A DNA stretch of 64,000 nt from Kitasatospora sp052076145 (GCF_052076145.1 NZ_CP197246.1:2418001-2482000); one strand, 5' to 3'; positions 1 to 8,575 are shown, counted from the stretch's first letter. The notes: generated from the sequence alone by a model not told the origin. Made by a program: numbers and translations.

Positions 1-23
1 TAGACCTCAGCGAGCTGCGACAT
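1..23 (-). CDS. atpE: ATP synthase F0 subunit c (start only)
   Basis: Only the first seven codons lie in the window; they read MSQLAEV from an ATG at 21-23 and continue beyond base 1. A GGAC Shine-Dalgarno-like stretch precedes it. Subunit c forms the proton-carrying ring of F0 in the membrane. The call rests on position, directly after atpB in the usual atpI-B-E order, and on an N-terminus that fits actinobacterial subunit c. An overlapping CAT at 26-28 gives another frame without sense as atpE. Confidence 0.75.
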
Positions 24-108
24 TTCATGTCCTTTGCGGGGTGGTGAGCCGGTGGTGGTTGGCCACCGGGCGTTCGTGGGGAGGTGTGCAGCCGAGCGGC
101 CGCAGGGC

Positions 109-939
109 TCAGTGCGCCTCTTCGAGGGCACCGGCGATGTAGCTGCTGGCCAGCATCACGAAGATGTAGGCCTGCAGGAACTGGACCAGCAGCTCGAAGG
201 CGGTCAGCGCAGCGGCCACCACGAAGGAGACCGAGCCGTAGAGCGCGCCGAGAGACGGGCTGAGCAGGTACCAGGAGGCAATGGAGAACATCACGATCAG
301 CAGGTGGCCGGCGAACATGTTCGCGAAGGCTCGGACCGCGAGCGTGAACGGGCGCACGAAGATGTTCGAGAAGAACTCGATCGGCACCAGGATGAACATG
401 ACCCAGCCGGGGATGCCCGACGGCCAGCAGAGGTTCTTCAGCCCGCCGACGAAGCCGTGCTTCTTGAACGTCAGCGTCATGTAGGTGATCCACACGACCA
501 GCGCGAGCCCGGCCGGGAACGCGATCCGCGACATCACCGGGAACTGGGCGAACGGGATGATGGACATGATGTTCATGATCCACACGAAGAAGAACATCGA
601 GACCAGCATCGGGACGTACTTCTCGCCCTTTTTGCCGATCGTCTCCAGCACGATGCTGCGCTTGACGAAGTCGTAGCCGATCTCGCCGACGAGCTGGAGC
701 TTGCCGGGGAGCAGCTTCGGCTTGGCGAAGGCCGCCCAGAAGAAGCCCACGACCAGCAGGGCGCAGATGATCGACAGCAGCATCGGCTTGGTGAAGTCGA
801 CGCTACCGACCGTGAAGATCGGCTTGAAGTCGAACTCGTTCAGGCCAGGGGCCGGGAAGCCGCAGCCGGAGTTCAGGTGGCACCCGGCCTCGGCGAGCTG
901 CACGTTTACGTCAGCACCCACCACAGACTCCTTCGTCAT
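109..939 (-). CDS. atpB: ATP synthase F0 subunit a
   Basis: This is the membrane stator subunit of F0F1-ATP synthase, which forms the proton half-channels against the c-ring. The 276-residue protein has five or more hydrophobic segments. The family signature LAVRAFANMFAGHL spans about 200-213 and contains the essential arginine (R203); the conserved polar pair Q253/Q256 sits in the last helix (LLVQFLQAYIFVML). It lies 85 bp before atpE and 264 bp after atpI. The atpI-atpB gap contains a small perfect palindrome at 1176-1189, just after the atpI stop, which might trim expression between the two genes. Identification is firm. Confidence 0.97.
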   Translation of the reverse strand: MTKESVVGADVNVQLAEAGCHLNSGCGFPAPGLNEFDFKPIFTVGSVDFTKPMLLSIICALLVVGFFWAAFAKPKLLPGKLQLVGEIGYDFVKRSIVLETIGKKGEKYVPMLVSMFFFVWIMNIMSIIPFAQFPVMSRIAFPAGLALVVWITYMTLTFKKHGFVGGLKNLCWPSGIPGWVMFILVPIEFFSNIFVRPFTLAVRAFANMFAGHLLIVMFSIASWYLLSPSLGALYGSVSFVVAAALTAFELLVQFLQAYIFVMLASSYIAGALEEAH

Positions 940-1203
940 GACGCATGGTTACGGCAACCTCGGTGTGTCGGCGTGGCCTGCGGCCACGGTGCGGCACTGG
1001 AACTTGTTGGGATTCTCGCTGACCCGGCGCGGCTTCACTGACGGCCGCGGGATCTTCGAAGACTGCACGAGCTCGGGGGGCGATCCGTCCGACTGGCGGA
1101 GGGACCTGGCCACTTCCCGTACTTCGTTGTTGCGACGGACGATAGCAGCCCGTCAGGACCGTATAAACACCGGCCCCCTCGCGCGAGGGACAGCCACCAG
1201 GCG

Positions 1204-1641
1204 TCACGGTTGACGCCCCGGCTTCGAGTCCTTCTCGTCCGAGGAGTCGGGTTGCACGTAGTAGATCTTGGCCTTCATGCCCATCCGCACCTGGAAGCCG
1301 GTCCAGATCAACGCGCAGCCGAGCACGGTGAAACCGAAGGTCTTGGTGTCGAAGAGCGTCGTGTGTTTGAAGAGCGCCAGCACGACCGCGATCAGCAGGA
1401 TCTGCGTGGTGTACACGAGCAGGCCCGCGGCCATCATCATCTGCGGGTTGTTCCTGGTCAGCCGGTCGAGGGCGACCTGGCCGAAGGAGAAGAACGCGAG
1501 CACCACCAGGGCGGCGAACGCCGCGCCGATCGACCCCTTGGCCCCCACCACTGCTCCAGAGATCGCAATGGCGGTAACTCCGGCGACCGCAGTGGGGATT
1601 GCGGCGCCTCGGAGGGGAATCCGGGCGTCGTGGGACGGCAT
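1204..1641 (-). CDS. atpI: ATP synthase accessory protein I
   Basis: This 145-residue membrane protein heads the atp operon and is thought to help c-ring assembly or magnesium supply. It has four hydrophobic stretches and a charged C-terminal tail rich in Asp, Glu and Lys. The frame is open upstream to 1785, but I chose the ATG at 1639-1641 (MPSHDARIPL) because a CCGGAG ribosome site lies eight bases ahead and the longer version adds a Pro/Arg-rich stretch without family character. AtpI sequences diverge widely, so the call rests on size, membrane pattern and its place in front of atpB-atpE. Confidence 0.85.
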   Translation of the reverse strand: MPSHDARIPLRGAAIPTAVAGVTAIAISGAVVGAKGSIGAAFAALVVLAFFSFGQVALDRLTRNNPQMMMAAGLLVYTTQILLIAVVLALFKHTTLFDTKTFGFTVLGCALIWTGFQVRMGMKAKIYYVQPDSSDEKDSKPGRQP

Positions 1642-1816
1642 GTCGGCAACTCCGGCGGCATGTCGATGAAACGGGGGGACGGCACAGGTGCGCGGTGATG
1701 ACACCGCACCGAGAACCTCTGCCACGGGCGGCCGCCTGCTGGCGAGCCCGTCGATGGAGACCGACCAGGGACGGAAGTCCTTCACCTGTCAGGTCTTTCG
1801 GCGTGTTCTCGGTACT

Positions 1817-1833
1817 CGTGAACGGTATCACAA
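1817..1833 (-). promoter_or_regulatory. Rex-type redox operator of the atp operon
   Basis: On the minus strand the site reads TTGTGATACCGTTCACG. The Streptomyces Rex operator, as I remember it, is close to TGTGAACGCGTTCACA, and this matches 12 of those 16 positions, with both GTGA/TCAC arms intact. Rex is an NADH/NAD-sensing repressor, and the atp operon is a known Rex target in Streptomyces. The site lies just downstream of the predicted start point, where a repressor would block elongation. Confidence 0.6.
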
Positions 1834-1847
1834 ACTATTTGATTAGA

Positions 1848-1877
1848 GCTTTACCATCCAGGTGTGGTACCTGTCAC
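1848..1877 (-). promoter_or_regulatory. Predicted promoter of the atp operon
   Basis: Minus-strand GTGACA at 1872-1877 and TAAAGC at 1848-1853 are separated by 18 bp and lie in the only A/T-rich stretch between the atpI start and the WecA-like gene. The transcript would begin near 1840, giving a leader of about 200 nt before atpI. An inverted repeat at 1861-1880 (GGTGTG/CACACC) overlaps the -35 box. No other candidate is as well placed, but this is sequence-only evidence. Confidence 0.45.
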
Positions 1878-1927
1878 ACCGATGGCCCAAGAGTGCAGCC
1901 TTACCGGCGTGGCGAGTTGACGACCGG

Positions 1928-3265
1928 TCAGCTCGCGTTCTCCCGGTGGCCGACCGCCGAGGCCCCGGTGCCGAAGCGGCCGAGCAGCTCCTTGTCCTCG
2001 GCCGACAGCTCGGCCATCGCCGGGGTCTCTGCCGGGATTTCCGCCGGGGTCTCCGCCGAGGCCGCCGCCAGGGCTTCCGCCTCGGCGGGCGTGCCCGCCT
2101 TGCGGTAGCGCGGCGGGACGAACGCCTGCACGGCGCGCGGCGCGTGCGGGCGGAAGCGCGGCATCAGCAGCACGACGATCCCGACCAGGCAGAGCCCGAC
2201 GAAGGCCAGCACCACGGCCCGCGCGGTGTTGGTGATCGAGACGGCCACGGCGCCGAACGCGATCAGCGCGGCCCAGAAGTACATGATCAGCACAGCCCGG
2301 CTGTGCGAGTGGCCGACCTCCAGCAGGCGGTGGTGCAGGTGCTGCTTGTCGGCCGCGAACGGCGACTTGCCCGCCCAGGTGCGCCGGACGACGGCGAGCA
2401 GCAGGTCGGCCAGCGGCAGCGCGATCACCGTCAGCGGCAGCAGCAGCGGGATGTAGATCGGCACCAGGACGTGGATCGCGGTGGTCTGCGAGCCGCCGGT
2501 CTGCGCGGTGATGAGGTCGGGGTCGACCCGGCCGGTGATCGAGATCGCCGAGACGGCGAGCATCAGCCCGAGCATCATCGAGCCGGAGTCGCCCATGAAG
2601 ATCCGCGCCGGGTGCAGGTTGTGCGGCAGGAATCCCAGGCACATGCCGATCAGCAGGGCACTGAACAGCACGGCGGGCGCCGCGTCGCTGATGCCGTAGC
2701 CGTACCAGAGCCGGTAGGAGTAGAGGAAGAACGCGCCCGCCGCGATGCAGACCATGCCGGCGGCCAGGCCGTCCAGGCCGTCGATGAAGTTCACCGCGTT
2801 GACCATGACGACGACCAGCGTGACGGAGATGATCATCCCCTGGGTCGGCGTGACGGTGACGTTCTCGAAGCCGGGCACCGGGATGGTGATCACCGTGACG
2901 CCCTGCCAGACCATCACACCGGCGGCGATCATCTGACCGCCGAGCTTCACCAGCGCGTCGACGCCCCACTTGTCGTCCAGCACGCCCAGCACCCACATGA
3001 TGCCGGCCCCGGAGAGCAGCGCCTTGACGTCCGCGCTCTGGATGAACAGCCGCCCGAGGTGGGTGAGTTGGGAGGCGACCAGCAGCCCGGCGCAGAGCCC
3101 GCCGAACATCGCGATCCCGCCGAGGCGGGGGGTCGGCTCACGGTGCACGTCGCGCGCCCGGACGGGCGGCATCGCGCCCGCCGCGATGGCGAACTTCCGG
3201 ACCGGTCCGGTGAGCAGGTAGGTCACAGCCGCCGTGGTGAAGAGCACCAGCAGGTATTCACGCAC
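1928..3265 (-). CDS. MraY/WecA-family polyprenyl-phosphate sugar-1-phosphate transferase
   Basis: This enzyme transfers a sugar-1-phosphate, probably GlcNAc-1-P, from a UDP-sugar to a polyprenyl phosphate carrier, the first step in making a wall glycopolymer (teichoic or teichuronic acid, arabinogalactan-like). The 445-residue protein has about ten membrane segments and all cytoplasmic family motifs: LDDK with D97/D98, NFIDGLDG at 159-166, MGDSGS at 224-229 and the substrate-specificity loop HLHHRLLE at 309-316. The His loop favours the WecA/TagO/Rv1302 branch over MraY. Residues after about 370 form an Ala/Glu/Pro-rich soluble tail. Its place between the atp operon and glyA is typical of streptomycetes. 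The exact sugar is not decided by sequence. Confidence 0.88.
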   Translation of the reverse strand: MREYLLVLFTTAAVTYLLTGPVRKFAIAAGAMPPVRARDVHREPTPRLGGIAMFGGLCAGLLVASQLTHLGRLFIQSADVKALLSGAGIMWVLGVLDDKWGVDALVKLGGQMIAAGVMVWQGVTVITIPVPGFENVTVTPTQGMIISVTLVVVMVNAVNFIDGLDGLAAGMVCIAAGAFFLYSYRLWYGYGISDAAPAVLFSALLIGMCLGFLPHNLHPARIFMGDSGSMMLGLMLAVSAISITGRVDPDLITAQTGGSQTTAIHVLVPIYIPLLLPLTVIALPLADLLLAVVRRTWAGKSPFAADKQHLHHRLLEVGHSHSRAVLIMYFWAALIAFGAVAVSITNTARAVVLAFVGLCLVGIVVLLMPRFRPHAPRAVQAFVPPRYRKAGTPAEAEALAAASAETPAEIPAETPAMAELSAEDKELLGRFGTGASAVGHRENAS

Positions 3266-3448
3266 GGCTGGCCTCCTGTGTCACGGTCCGACGGGTGAGT
3301 ACGGAGGGTACTCCCGTGTCTGTCCGGGGTTCGAGGTGCGTCGCCACGCTGCACACCTTATTGAGTTGGACGCGTCCTCCGCGCACCGCGGTTCACCCTG
3401 CGGCCACCCGATCCGCCCGCCGGGATCGGCGAAGGGGTCGGCGAAGGG

Positions 3449-4723
3449 TCAGCGACGCCCCGCGAAGGCCTGCGCCAGGGCTCGCACCCGGCCGCCGATC
3501 AGGCCCGCGTCACCACCGCTGAGCAGCGACTTCAGCAGTTCGCCGAGCTCCGCGAACTGCTCCTGCCCCATCCCCTGGGCGGCGAGCGCCCCGGTGCCGA
3601 GCCGGATCCCCGAGCATTCGGTCGCGGGGGCCGGGTCGTACGGGAGTGCGCATTTTCCGAGCATCAGCCCGGCGGACGCGCAGCGCCGCTCGGCTTCGAG
3701 ACCGGTGAGACCGAGCGGGCTGACGTCGGCGGTGACGAGGTGGGTGTCGGTGCCGCCGGTCAGCGGCCGGGCCCCGGCCTCGCCGAGCGCGGCCGCCAGG
3801 GAGCGCGCACCCTCGACCGCACGCCGGACGTACGCGCCGAACTCCGGCGTACCCGCTTCGGCGAACGCGACCGCCTTCCCCGCGACCTCGTTCATCGCCG
3901 CCCCGCCCTGCGAGAACGGGAACACCGCGCGGTCCATCCGGTCCGCCAGCTCCGCCGTGCAGAGCAGCAGCCCGCCGCGCGGCCCGCGCAGCAGCTTGTG
4001 GGTGGCGGCGACGGTGACGTCCGCGTACGGCACCGGCGAGACCGCCTGTCCGGCCGCGACGAGCCCGGTGATCTGCGCCGCCGAGGCGATCAGGTAGGCG
4101 TCCACCTCGTCGGCGATCCGGCGGAAGCCCTCCCAGTCGATCTGCCGCGGGTAGGAGATGCCGCCCGCGATGATCGCCTTCGGCCGGTGCAGCTTCGCCA
4201 GCTCGTGCACCTGGTCGAGATCGATCAGCCCGTCCTTCTCGTGCACCCCGTACCCGATGAAGTCGAACCACCGCCCGGAGAAGTTCGCCCGCGACCCGCA
4301 GCTGAGGTGTCCGCCGTGCTCCAGCGACATCGCGAGCACCCCGTCACCGGGCTTCAGCAGCGCCGCGTACGTCGCCAGCATCGCCGAAGTCGCCGACCGG
4401 GGCTGGACGTTGGCGTGGTCGGCGGCGAACAGCTGCTTCGCCCGGTCGACGGCCAGCAGCTCCGCCGCATCCGCCAGCGCGCAGCCGGTGTGGTGCCGAC
4501 GGCCCGGGTACCCCTCCGCGTACTTGTCGACCAGCGGCCCCGCGAGGGCGGCCAGCACCGCCGGGCTGGTCAGGTTCTCCCCCGCCAGCAGCTGGAGGCT
4601 CTCGGCCCGCCGGACGGCCTCCCCCGCCAGCAGGTCCGCCACCTGCGGGTCGGCGCGCAACAGCGCCTCCGGGGCCTCCCACCCGGCCTGGACGGCTTCC
4701 ACAGCGGCATCGGTGACGGTCAT
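3449..4723 (-). CDS. Serine hydroxymethyltransferase-like protein with altered active site
   Basis: The 424-residue fold-type I PLP protein aligns along the full SHMT (GlyA) family: AGENLTSP near 47-54, KYAEGYPGRR at 67-76, the PLP lysine K243 in THKLLRGPRGG and the carboxylate-binding Arg in CSGIRLG. Four catalytic positions differ from E. coli GlyA by my alignment: Ser35 is Gly48, Tyr65 is His78, the PLP-ring aspartate Asp200 is Ser214, and His203 is Gln217 (AYLIASAAQITGLV instead of the usual VDMAHVAGLV). So it may not be a normal SHMT, and I give no symbol. The ATG at 4721-4723 has CGGGAG seven bases upstream; a TTG at 4742-4744 behind GGAGGTGAT is an alternative start. It follows the phosphatase gene in the same direction. 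Confidence 0.8.
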   Translation of the reverse strand: MTVTDAAVEAVQAGWEAPEALLRADPQVADLLAGEAVRRAESLQLLAGENLTSPAVLAALAGPLVDKYAEGYPGRRHHTGCALADAAELLAVDRAKQLFAADHANVQPRSATSAMLATYAALLKPGDGVLAMSLEHGGHLSCGSRANFSGRWFDFIGYGVHEKDGLIDLDQVHELAKLHRPKAIIAGGISYPRQIDWEGFRRIADEVDAYLIASAAQITGLVAAGQAVSPVPYADVTVAATHKLLRGPRGGLLLCTAELADRMDRAVFPFSQGGAAMNEVAGKAVAFAEAGTPEFGAYVRRAVEGARSLAAALGEAGARPLTGGTDTHLVTADVSPLGLTGLEAERRCASAGLMLGKCALPYDPAPATECSGIRLGTGALAAQGMGQEQFAELGELLKSLLSGGDAGLIGGRVRALAQAFAGRR

Positions 4724-4824
4724 GGCGAGACTCCCGGGCAGCAACGGGCAGGATCACCTCCAGCGTATGACCGCCGTCACGCCGAAGCCTCTCCGTGATA
4801 CGCCGTCAGGGACTCGGGCGTGGC

Positions 4825-5511
4825 TCAGTGTCCCGGTATTCCCGTCAGGGCCGTCACCACGGGGTCGAGGGCGTCGAATATCTCCTCGCCGCAGTTGCGG
4901 AACATCCCGATCGGCGCGCCGTACGGGTCGTCGACCTCGTCGGACTCCGGGGAGGAGGCGAGCAGCCAGCCGCGCAGGGCGGCCGCGGCGCGGACCAGCG
5001 CGCGGGCCCGCTCGGTGACGTGGGCGCCGCCGCGCGGGTCGGGGAGGGTGCTCGGGTCGATCCGGCGGACGAGGCGGGTGAACTCCTTGAGCGTGAAGGT
5101 CCGCAGGCCGGCCGCGTGGCCCATCGAGATGACCTGCGCCCGGTGGTCGAGCGTCGCGGTCAGCACCAGGTCGGCGCCGACCACGTGCTCGTCCAGCAGC
5201 TCCCGGCCGACGAAACCGGCGCTGTCGACGCCGTACTCGCCGAGCACGGTGGCGGCGTGCGCCTCCATCGGCGCGCCCTCGTGGCCCCAGGTGCCGGCGC
5301 TCTCCACCACGATCCGCCCGGCCTGCGTACCGGTCAGGCGGGCCTGCAGCTCATGCCTGGTCAGCCGCTCGGCGATCGGCGAGCGGCAGACGTTGCCGGT
5401 GCAGACGAAGAGGATCCGGAAGCTGTCGACGGGCCGGGGCGTCACGGCGATGTACCGGGGTATGCCGGGGAGCGGGCCGGAGCCCACCCCGTGCAACGAG
5501 GCCGCTGTCAA
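4825..5511 (-). CDS. Low-molecular-weight protein-tyrosine phosphatase family protein
   Basis: The P-loop VCTGNVCRSP near residues 35-44 gives the nucleophilic Cys and Arg of the low-mass phosphatases, and DDPYG near the C-terminus supplies the general-acid Asp. At 228 residues it is longer than the usual 150-160, owing to a longer N-terminus and inserts. Relatives act on phosphotyrosine, often of polysaccharide-export kinases, or on phosphoarginine. It starts at a TTG that overlaps the stop of the TsaC gene (TTGA at 5508-5511), with GGAGG seven bases ahead, so the two are translationally coupled. Start choice is therefore good despite the rare codon. The substrate is unknown. Confidence 0.85.
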   Translation of the reverse strand: MTAASLHGVGSGPLPGIPRYIAVTPRPVDSFRILFVCTGNVCRSPIAERLTRHELQARLTGTQAGRIVVESAGTWGHEGAPMEAHAATVLGEYGVDSAGFVGRELLDEHVVGADLVLTATLDHRAQVISMGHAAGLRTFTLKEFTRLVRRIDPSTLPDPRGGAHVTERARALVRAAAALRGWLLASSPESDEVDDPYGAPIGMFRNCGEEIFDALDPVVTALTGIPGH

Positions 5512-6155
5512 CTGCCGGCCTCCAGGTCCGGGACGACCTCCCTCAGCTGCTCGACGCTGACCGCGCCGGCCCGCAGCAGGACCGGGATCTTGCCGGTGAC
5601 GTCGACGATGCTGGACGCCTGCGAGAAGTTCGCGACCCCGCCGTCGAGGTACACCGAGACCGACTCGCCGAGCTGCTCGAAGGCGTCGTCACAGGTGGCG
5701 GGCGAGGGCCCGCCGGTCTTGTTGGCGCTGGAGACGGCGAGCGGGCCGGTGGTGTTCAGCAGCTCGATCGCGACGGGGTGCAGCGGCATCCGGACGGCGA
5801 CGGTGCCCCTGGTCTCGCCCAAGTCCCAGCGCAGCGAGGGCTGGTGCTTGGCGACGAGGGTCAGCCCGCCGGGCCAGAACGCGTCGACGAGCTCCCAGGC
5901 CTGCTCGGAGAAGTCGGTGACCAGCCCGTGCAGCGTGGTCGGCGAGCCGACCAGCACCGGCGAGGGCATGTTCCGGCCCCGGCCCTTGGCGGCCAGCAGC
6001 CCGGCCACGCCCTCGGTGTTGAAGGCGTCCGCACCGAGCCCGTACAGCGTGTCGGTGGGCAGCACCACCAGCTCGCCCCGGCGGATCGCCGAAGCGGCTT
6101 CGCGCAGCCCCGTGGCGCGCTCCCCTGCGTCTGCACAGTCGTAGCGGCGGCTCAT
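5508..6155 (-). CDS. tsaC: L-threonylcarbamoyladenylate synthase (Sua5/YrdC/TsaC)
   Basis: The enzyme makes threonylcarbamoyl-AMP from threonine, bicarbonate and ATP, the first step of the t6A37 modification in tRNAs reading ANN codons. In 215 residues it shows PTDTLYGLGADA at 33-44, the KGR segment near 57, SSANKTGGPS at 142-151 and SSIVDVTG near the C-terminus, which together build the YrdC pocket. It lacks the extra C-terminal Sua5 domain, so it is the short TsaC form. It lies 55 bp after prmC and overlaps the phosphatase gene by four bases, part of the conserved prfA-prmC-tsaC run. Confidence 0.93.
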   Translation of the reverse strand: MSRRYDCADAGERATGLREAASAIRRGELVVLPTDTLYGLGADAFNTEGVAGLLAAKGRGRNMPSPVLVGSPTTLHGLVTDFSEQAWELVDAFWPGGLTLVAKHQPSLRWDLGETRGTVAVRMPLHPVAIELLNTTGPLAVSSANKTGGPSPATCDDAFEQLGESVSVYLDGGVANFSQASSIVDVTGKIPVLLRAGAVSVEQLREVVPDLEAGS

Positions 6156-6210
6156 CGGTACGGTCCCCTTCCGAGATGGCTCATGACGGTCCTGCTCACG
6201 GCGACGCGGT

Positions 6211-7077
6211 TCACAGCGAAGCCTTACGAGCTGTGGTGAAGCGCGGCCGGTTGTTCAGATCGCGGTGGTCGGCCGCGTCCGTCCAGCCGCCCTCCTCGTT
6301 GAAGATCCACGGCACCTGGCCGCCCTGGGTGTCGGCGTGCTCGATGACCACCGCACCCCCCGGGCGCAGCAGCCGGGCGGCGACCCGCTCGATGCCGCGG
6401 ATGGTGTCGAGGCCGTCCTCGCCGGAGAACAGCGACATCTGCGGGTCGTGGTCCCGGGCCTCGGGCGCGACGTACTCCCACTCGGTGAGCGGGATGTACG
6501 GCGGGTTGCTGATCACCAGGTCGAAGCGGCCGTCCCAGGAGCGGTCGTCCTCGAAGGCGCGGGTGGCGTCCCCGGCGTGCAGGGTGACGCGGGCCCGGTC
6601 GCCGCTGTTGGCGATGTTGCGCCGGGTGTACTGCATCGCGCCCTCGTCCAGCTCGAAGGCGTGCACGGTGGAGCGCGGCAGCTCCTGGGCCAGTGCCAGT
6701 GCGATCGCGCCGGAGCCGGTGCAGAGGTCGACCACCAGCGGCTCGGCCACGTCCATGTCGCGGACGGCGTCTATGGCCCACTCGACCACCGACTCGGTCT
6801 CCGGGCGGGGCACGAACACGCCCGGCCCGACCTCCAGCTCCAGGTACCGGAAGAACGCCCGCCCGGTGATGTGCTGGAGCGGCTCCCGCGCCTCGCGGCG
6901 CGAGATGGCCTCCCAGTACCGGGCGTCGAAGTCGGCGTCCTTCACCGTGTGCAGCTGGCTGCGCTTGACGTTGTGGATGTGAGCGGCGAGCTCCTCCGCG
7001 TCGAAGCGCGGCGACGGCACACCGGCCGCGGCCAACCGCTGGGTGGCCTGGGCCACCTCGGCGAGCAGCAGGTTCAT
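6211..7077 (-). CDS. prmC: Release factor glutamine N5-methyltransferase
   Basis: PrmC methylates the Gln of the GGQ motif of release factors, using S-adenosylmethionine. The 288-residue protein has the N-terminal helical RF-binding domain, VPRPETE at 89-95, the SAM-binding DLCTGSG at 117-123 and the catalytic NPPY at 191-194. Its substrate gene, prfA, is immediately upstream, with only 24 bp between. Length and motifs are standard. Confidence 0.96.
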   Translation of the reverse strand: MNLLLAEVAQATQRLAAAGVPSPRFDAEELAAHIHNVKRSQLHTVKDADFDARYWEAISRREAREPLQHITGRAFFRYLELEVGPGVFVPRPETESVVEWAIDAVRDMDVAEPLVVDLCTGSGAIALALAQELPRSTVHAFELDEGAMQYTRRNIANSGDRARVTLHAGDATRAFEDDRSWDGRFDLVISNPPYIPLTEWEYVAPEARDHDPQMSLFSGEDGLDTIRGIERVAARLLRPGGAVVIEHADTQGGQVPWIFNEEGGWTDAADHRDLNNRPRFTTARKASL

Positions 7078-7101
7078 CGAGAAGTCCCCTTGTCGCTCGG
7101 G

Positions 7102-8181
7102 TCAGTTCTCCTGGGACGCCGCGGCCAGCTTGGCCGCGGCGTCGGCGTCCACGCAGGACTGGATAACCGCGTTGAGGTCGCCGTCCAGGACCTGGTCCAG
7201 GTTGTACGACTTGAAGCCGGTGCGGTGGTCCGAGATGCGGTTCTCCGGGAAGTTGTACGTCCGGATGCGCTCCGAACGGTCCACCGTGCGGACCTGGCTG
7301 CGGCGCGCGTCCGACGCCTCCTGCTCGGCGGCCTCCTGCGCGGCGGCGAGCAGCCGCGAACGCAGGATACGCATCGCCTGCTCCTTGTTCTGCAGCTGGC
7401 TCTTCTCGTTCTGGCAGGACGCCACGATACCGGTCGGCAGGTGGGTGATCCGGACGGCTGAGTCGGTGGTGTTGACGGACTGCCCGCCGGGGCCGGAGGA
7501 GCGGTAGACGTCGATCCGCAGCTCGTTGGCGACGATCTCGACCTCGACCTCCTCGGCCTCGGGGGTGACGAGCACGCCCGCCGCCGAGGTGTGGATGCGG
7601 CCCTGGGACTCCGTCGCCGGGACGCGCTGCACGCGGTGCACGCCGCCCTCGTACTTCAGCCGGGCCCAGACGCCCTGGCCGGGCTCGGTGCTGCCCTTGG
7701 TCTTCACGGCGACCGAGACGTCCTTGTAGCCGCCGAGGTCGGACTCGTTGGCGTCGATCAGCTCGGTCTTCCAGCCCACCCGCTCGGCGAAGCGCAGGTA
7801 CATCCGGAGCAGGTCACCGGCGAACAGCGCGGACTCCTCGCCGCCCTCACCCGCCTTGACCTCCAGGATGACGTCCTTCTCGTCGTTGGGGTCACGCGGC
7901 ACGAGCAGCAGCCGCAGCTCCTCCGTCAGCTCCTCGCGCCGGGCCTCGCCGGCCTTCACCTCGGAGATGAAGTCCGGGTCCTCGGCGGCGAACTCGCGGG
8001 CGGCCGCGATGTCCTCGACGGCCTGCTTCCAGGCGCGGTACGTCGCGGTGATCGGCGTCAGCTCGGCGTAGCGCTTGGCGAGCTTGCGGGCGTTGTTCTG
8101 GTCCGCGTGGACCGACGGGTCGGCCAGCCTCTTCTCGAGGTCGGCGTGCTCGGTGAGGAGCTCTTCGACTGCCTCGAACAT
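7102..8181 (-). CDS. prfA: Peptide chain release factor 1
   Basis: RF1 recognises UAA and UAG stop codons and triggers peptide release on the ribosome. At 359 residues it has the usual length. The codon-recognition tripeptide PAT (188-190) identifies RF1 rather than RF2 (SPF), and GGQ is at 232-234 within SSGPGGQSVNTTDSA. It is followed by prmC, which modifies that Gln. The ATG at 8179-8181 fits known RF1 N-termini (MFEAVEELL). Confidence 0.97.
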   Translation of the reverse strand: MFEAVEELLTEHADLEKRLADPSVHADQNNARKLAKRYAELTPITATYRAWKQAVEDIAAAREFAAEDPDFISEVKAGEARREELTEELRLLLVPRDPNDEKDVILEVKAGEGGEESALFAGDLLRMYLRFAERVGWKTELIDANESDLGGYKDVSVAVKTKGSTEPGQGVWARLKYEGGVHRVQRVPATESQGRIHTSAAGVLVTPEAEEVEVEIVANELRIDVYRSSGPGGQSVNTTDSAVRITHLPTGIVASCQNEKSQLQNKEQAMRILRSRLLAAAQEAAEQEASDARRSQVRTVDRSERIRTYNFPENRISDHRTGFKSYNLDQVLDGDLNAVIQSCVDADAAAKLAAASQEN

Positions 8182-8274
8182 GGGGTGGGCCTACTTCCCG
8201 TGAGATGTGAACCGTGCGGCGCTCGCGCTGCGGGCGGACGAACTGCGGGGGGACGAACTGTGGTGGGACGCGAA

Positions 8275-8330
8275 CGGCGCCGGCCCGGACGCCCCGCGTC
8301 GAAACGCGGGGACGCCAGAGACCGGCGCCG
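8275..8330 (-). terminator. Nested stem-loop after rpmE
   Basis: An outer 9-bp stem (8275-8283 with 8322-8330) encloses a perfect 8-bp inner hairpin with a CGAA loop (8292-8299 with 8304-8311). It begins nine bases past the rpmE stop and lies before prfA, so it probably ends or attenuates the rpmE transcript. Confidence 0.6.
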
Positions 8331-8338
8331 TAAGAGCG

Positions 8339-8575
8339 CTAGGCCTGCTCTTCAGCCTGCTTCGTGCTGTGGCCCTTGCCGAAGCGGGCCTCGAAGCGGG
8401 CGACGCGGCCGCCGGTGTCGAGGATCTTCTGCTTGCCGGTGTAGAACGGGTGGCACTGCGAGCAGACCTCGGCACGGATGATGCCGCTGGTCTCGGTCGA
8501 GCGGGTGGTGAACTCGGCACCGCAGGTGCAGGTCACGTTGGTGACCACGTACTGGGGGTGAACGTCGGGCTTCAA
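8339..8575 (-). CDS. rpmE: 50S ribosomal protein L31, zinc-binding form
   Basis: This 78-residue ribosomal protein carries the zinc ligands of the C+ type: Cys in CTCG near 16-18 and CSQCHPFYTG near 37-46. The C+ form is made under zinc sufficiency; a C-minus paralogue under Zur control would be expected elsewhere in the genome. The Lys/Glu-rich tail after FEARFGKG is usual in actinobacteria. It has its own stem-loop terminator and stands just upstream of prfA in the same direction. Confidence 0.96.
   Translation of the reverse strand: MKPDVHPQYVVTNVTCTCGAEFTTRSTETSGIIRAEVCSQCHPFYTGKQKILDTGGRVARFEARFGKGHSTKQAEEQA

Noticed and set aside
3449..4723. Direct naming as glyA
   Set aside because: Several catalytic residues are changed, so the symbol would imply an activity the sequence does not support.
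4742..4757. TTG start with strong GGAGGTGAT for the GlyA-like gene
   Set aside because: Its spacing of 12 bases is long, and the ATG seven codons inside has GGGAG at ideal distance; kept only as an alternative.
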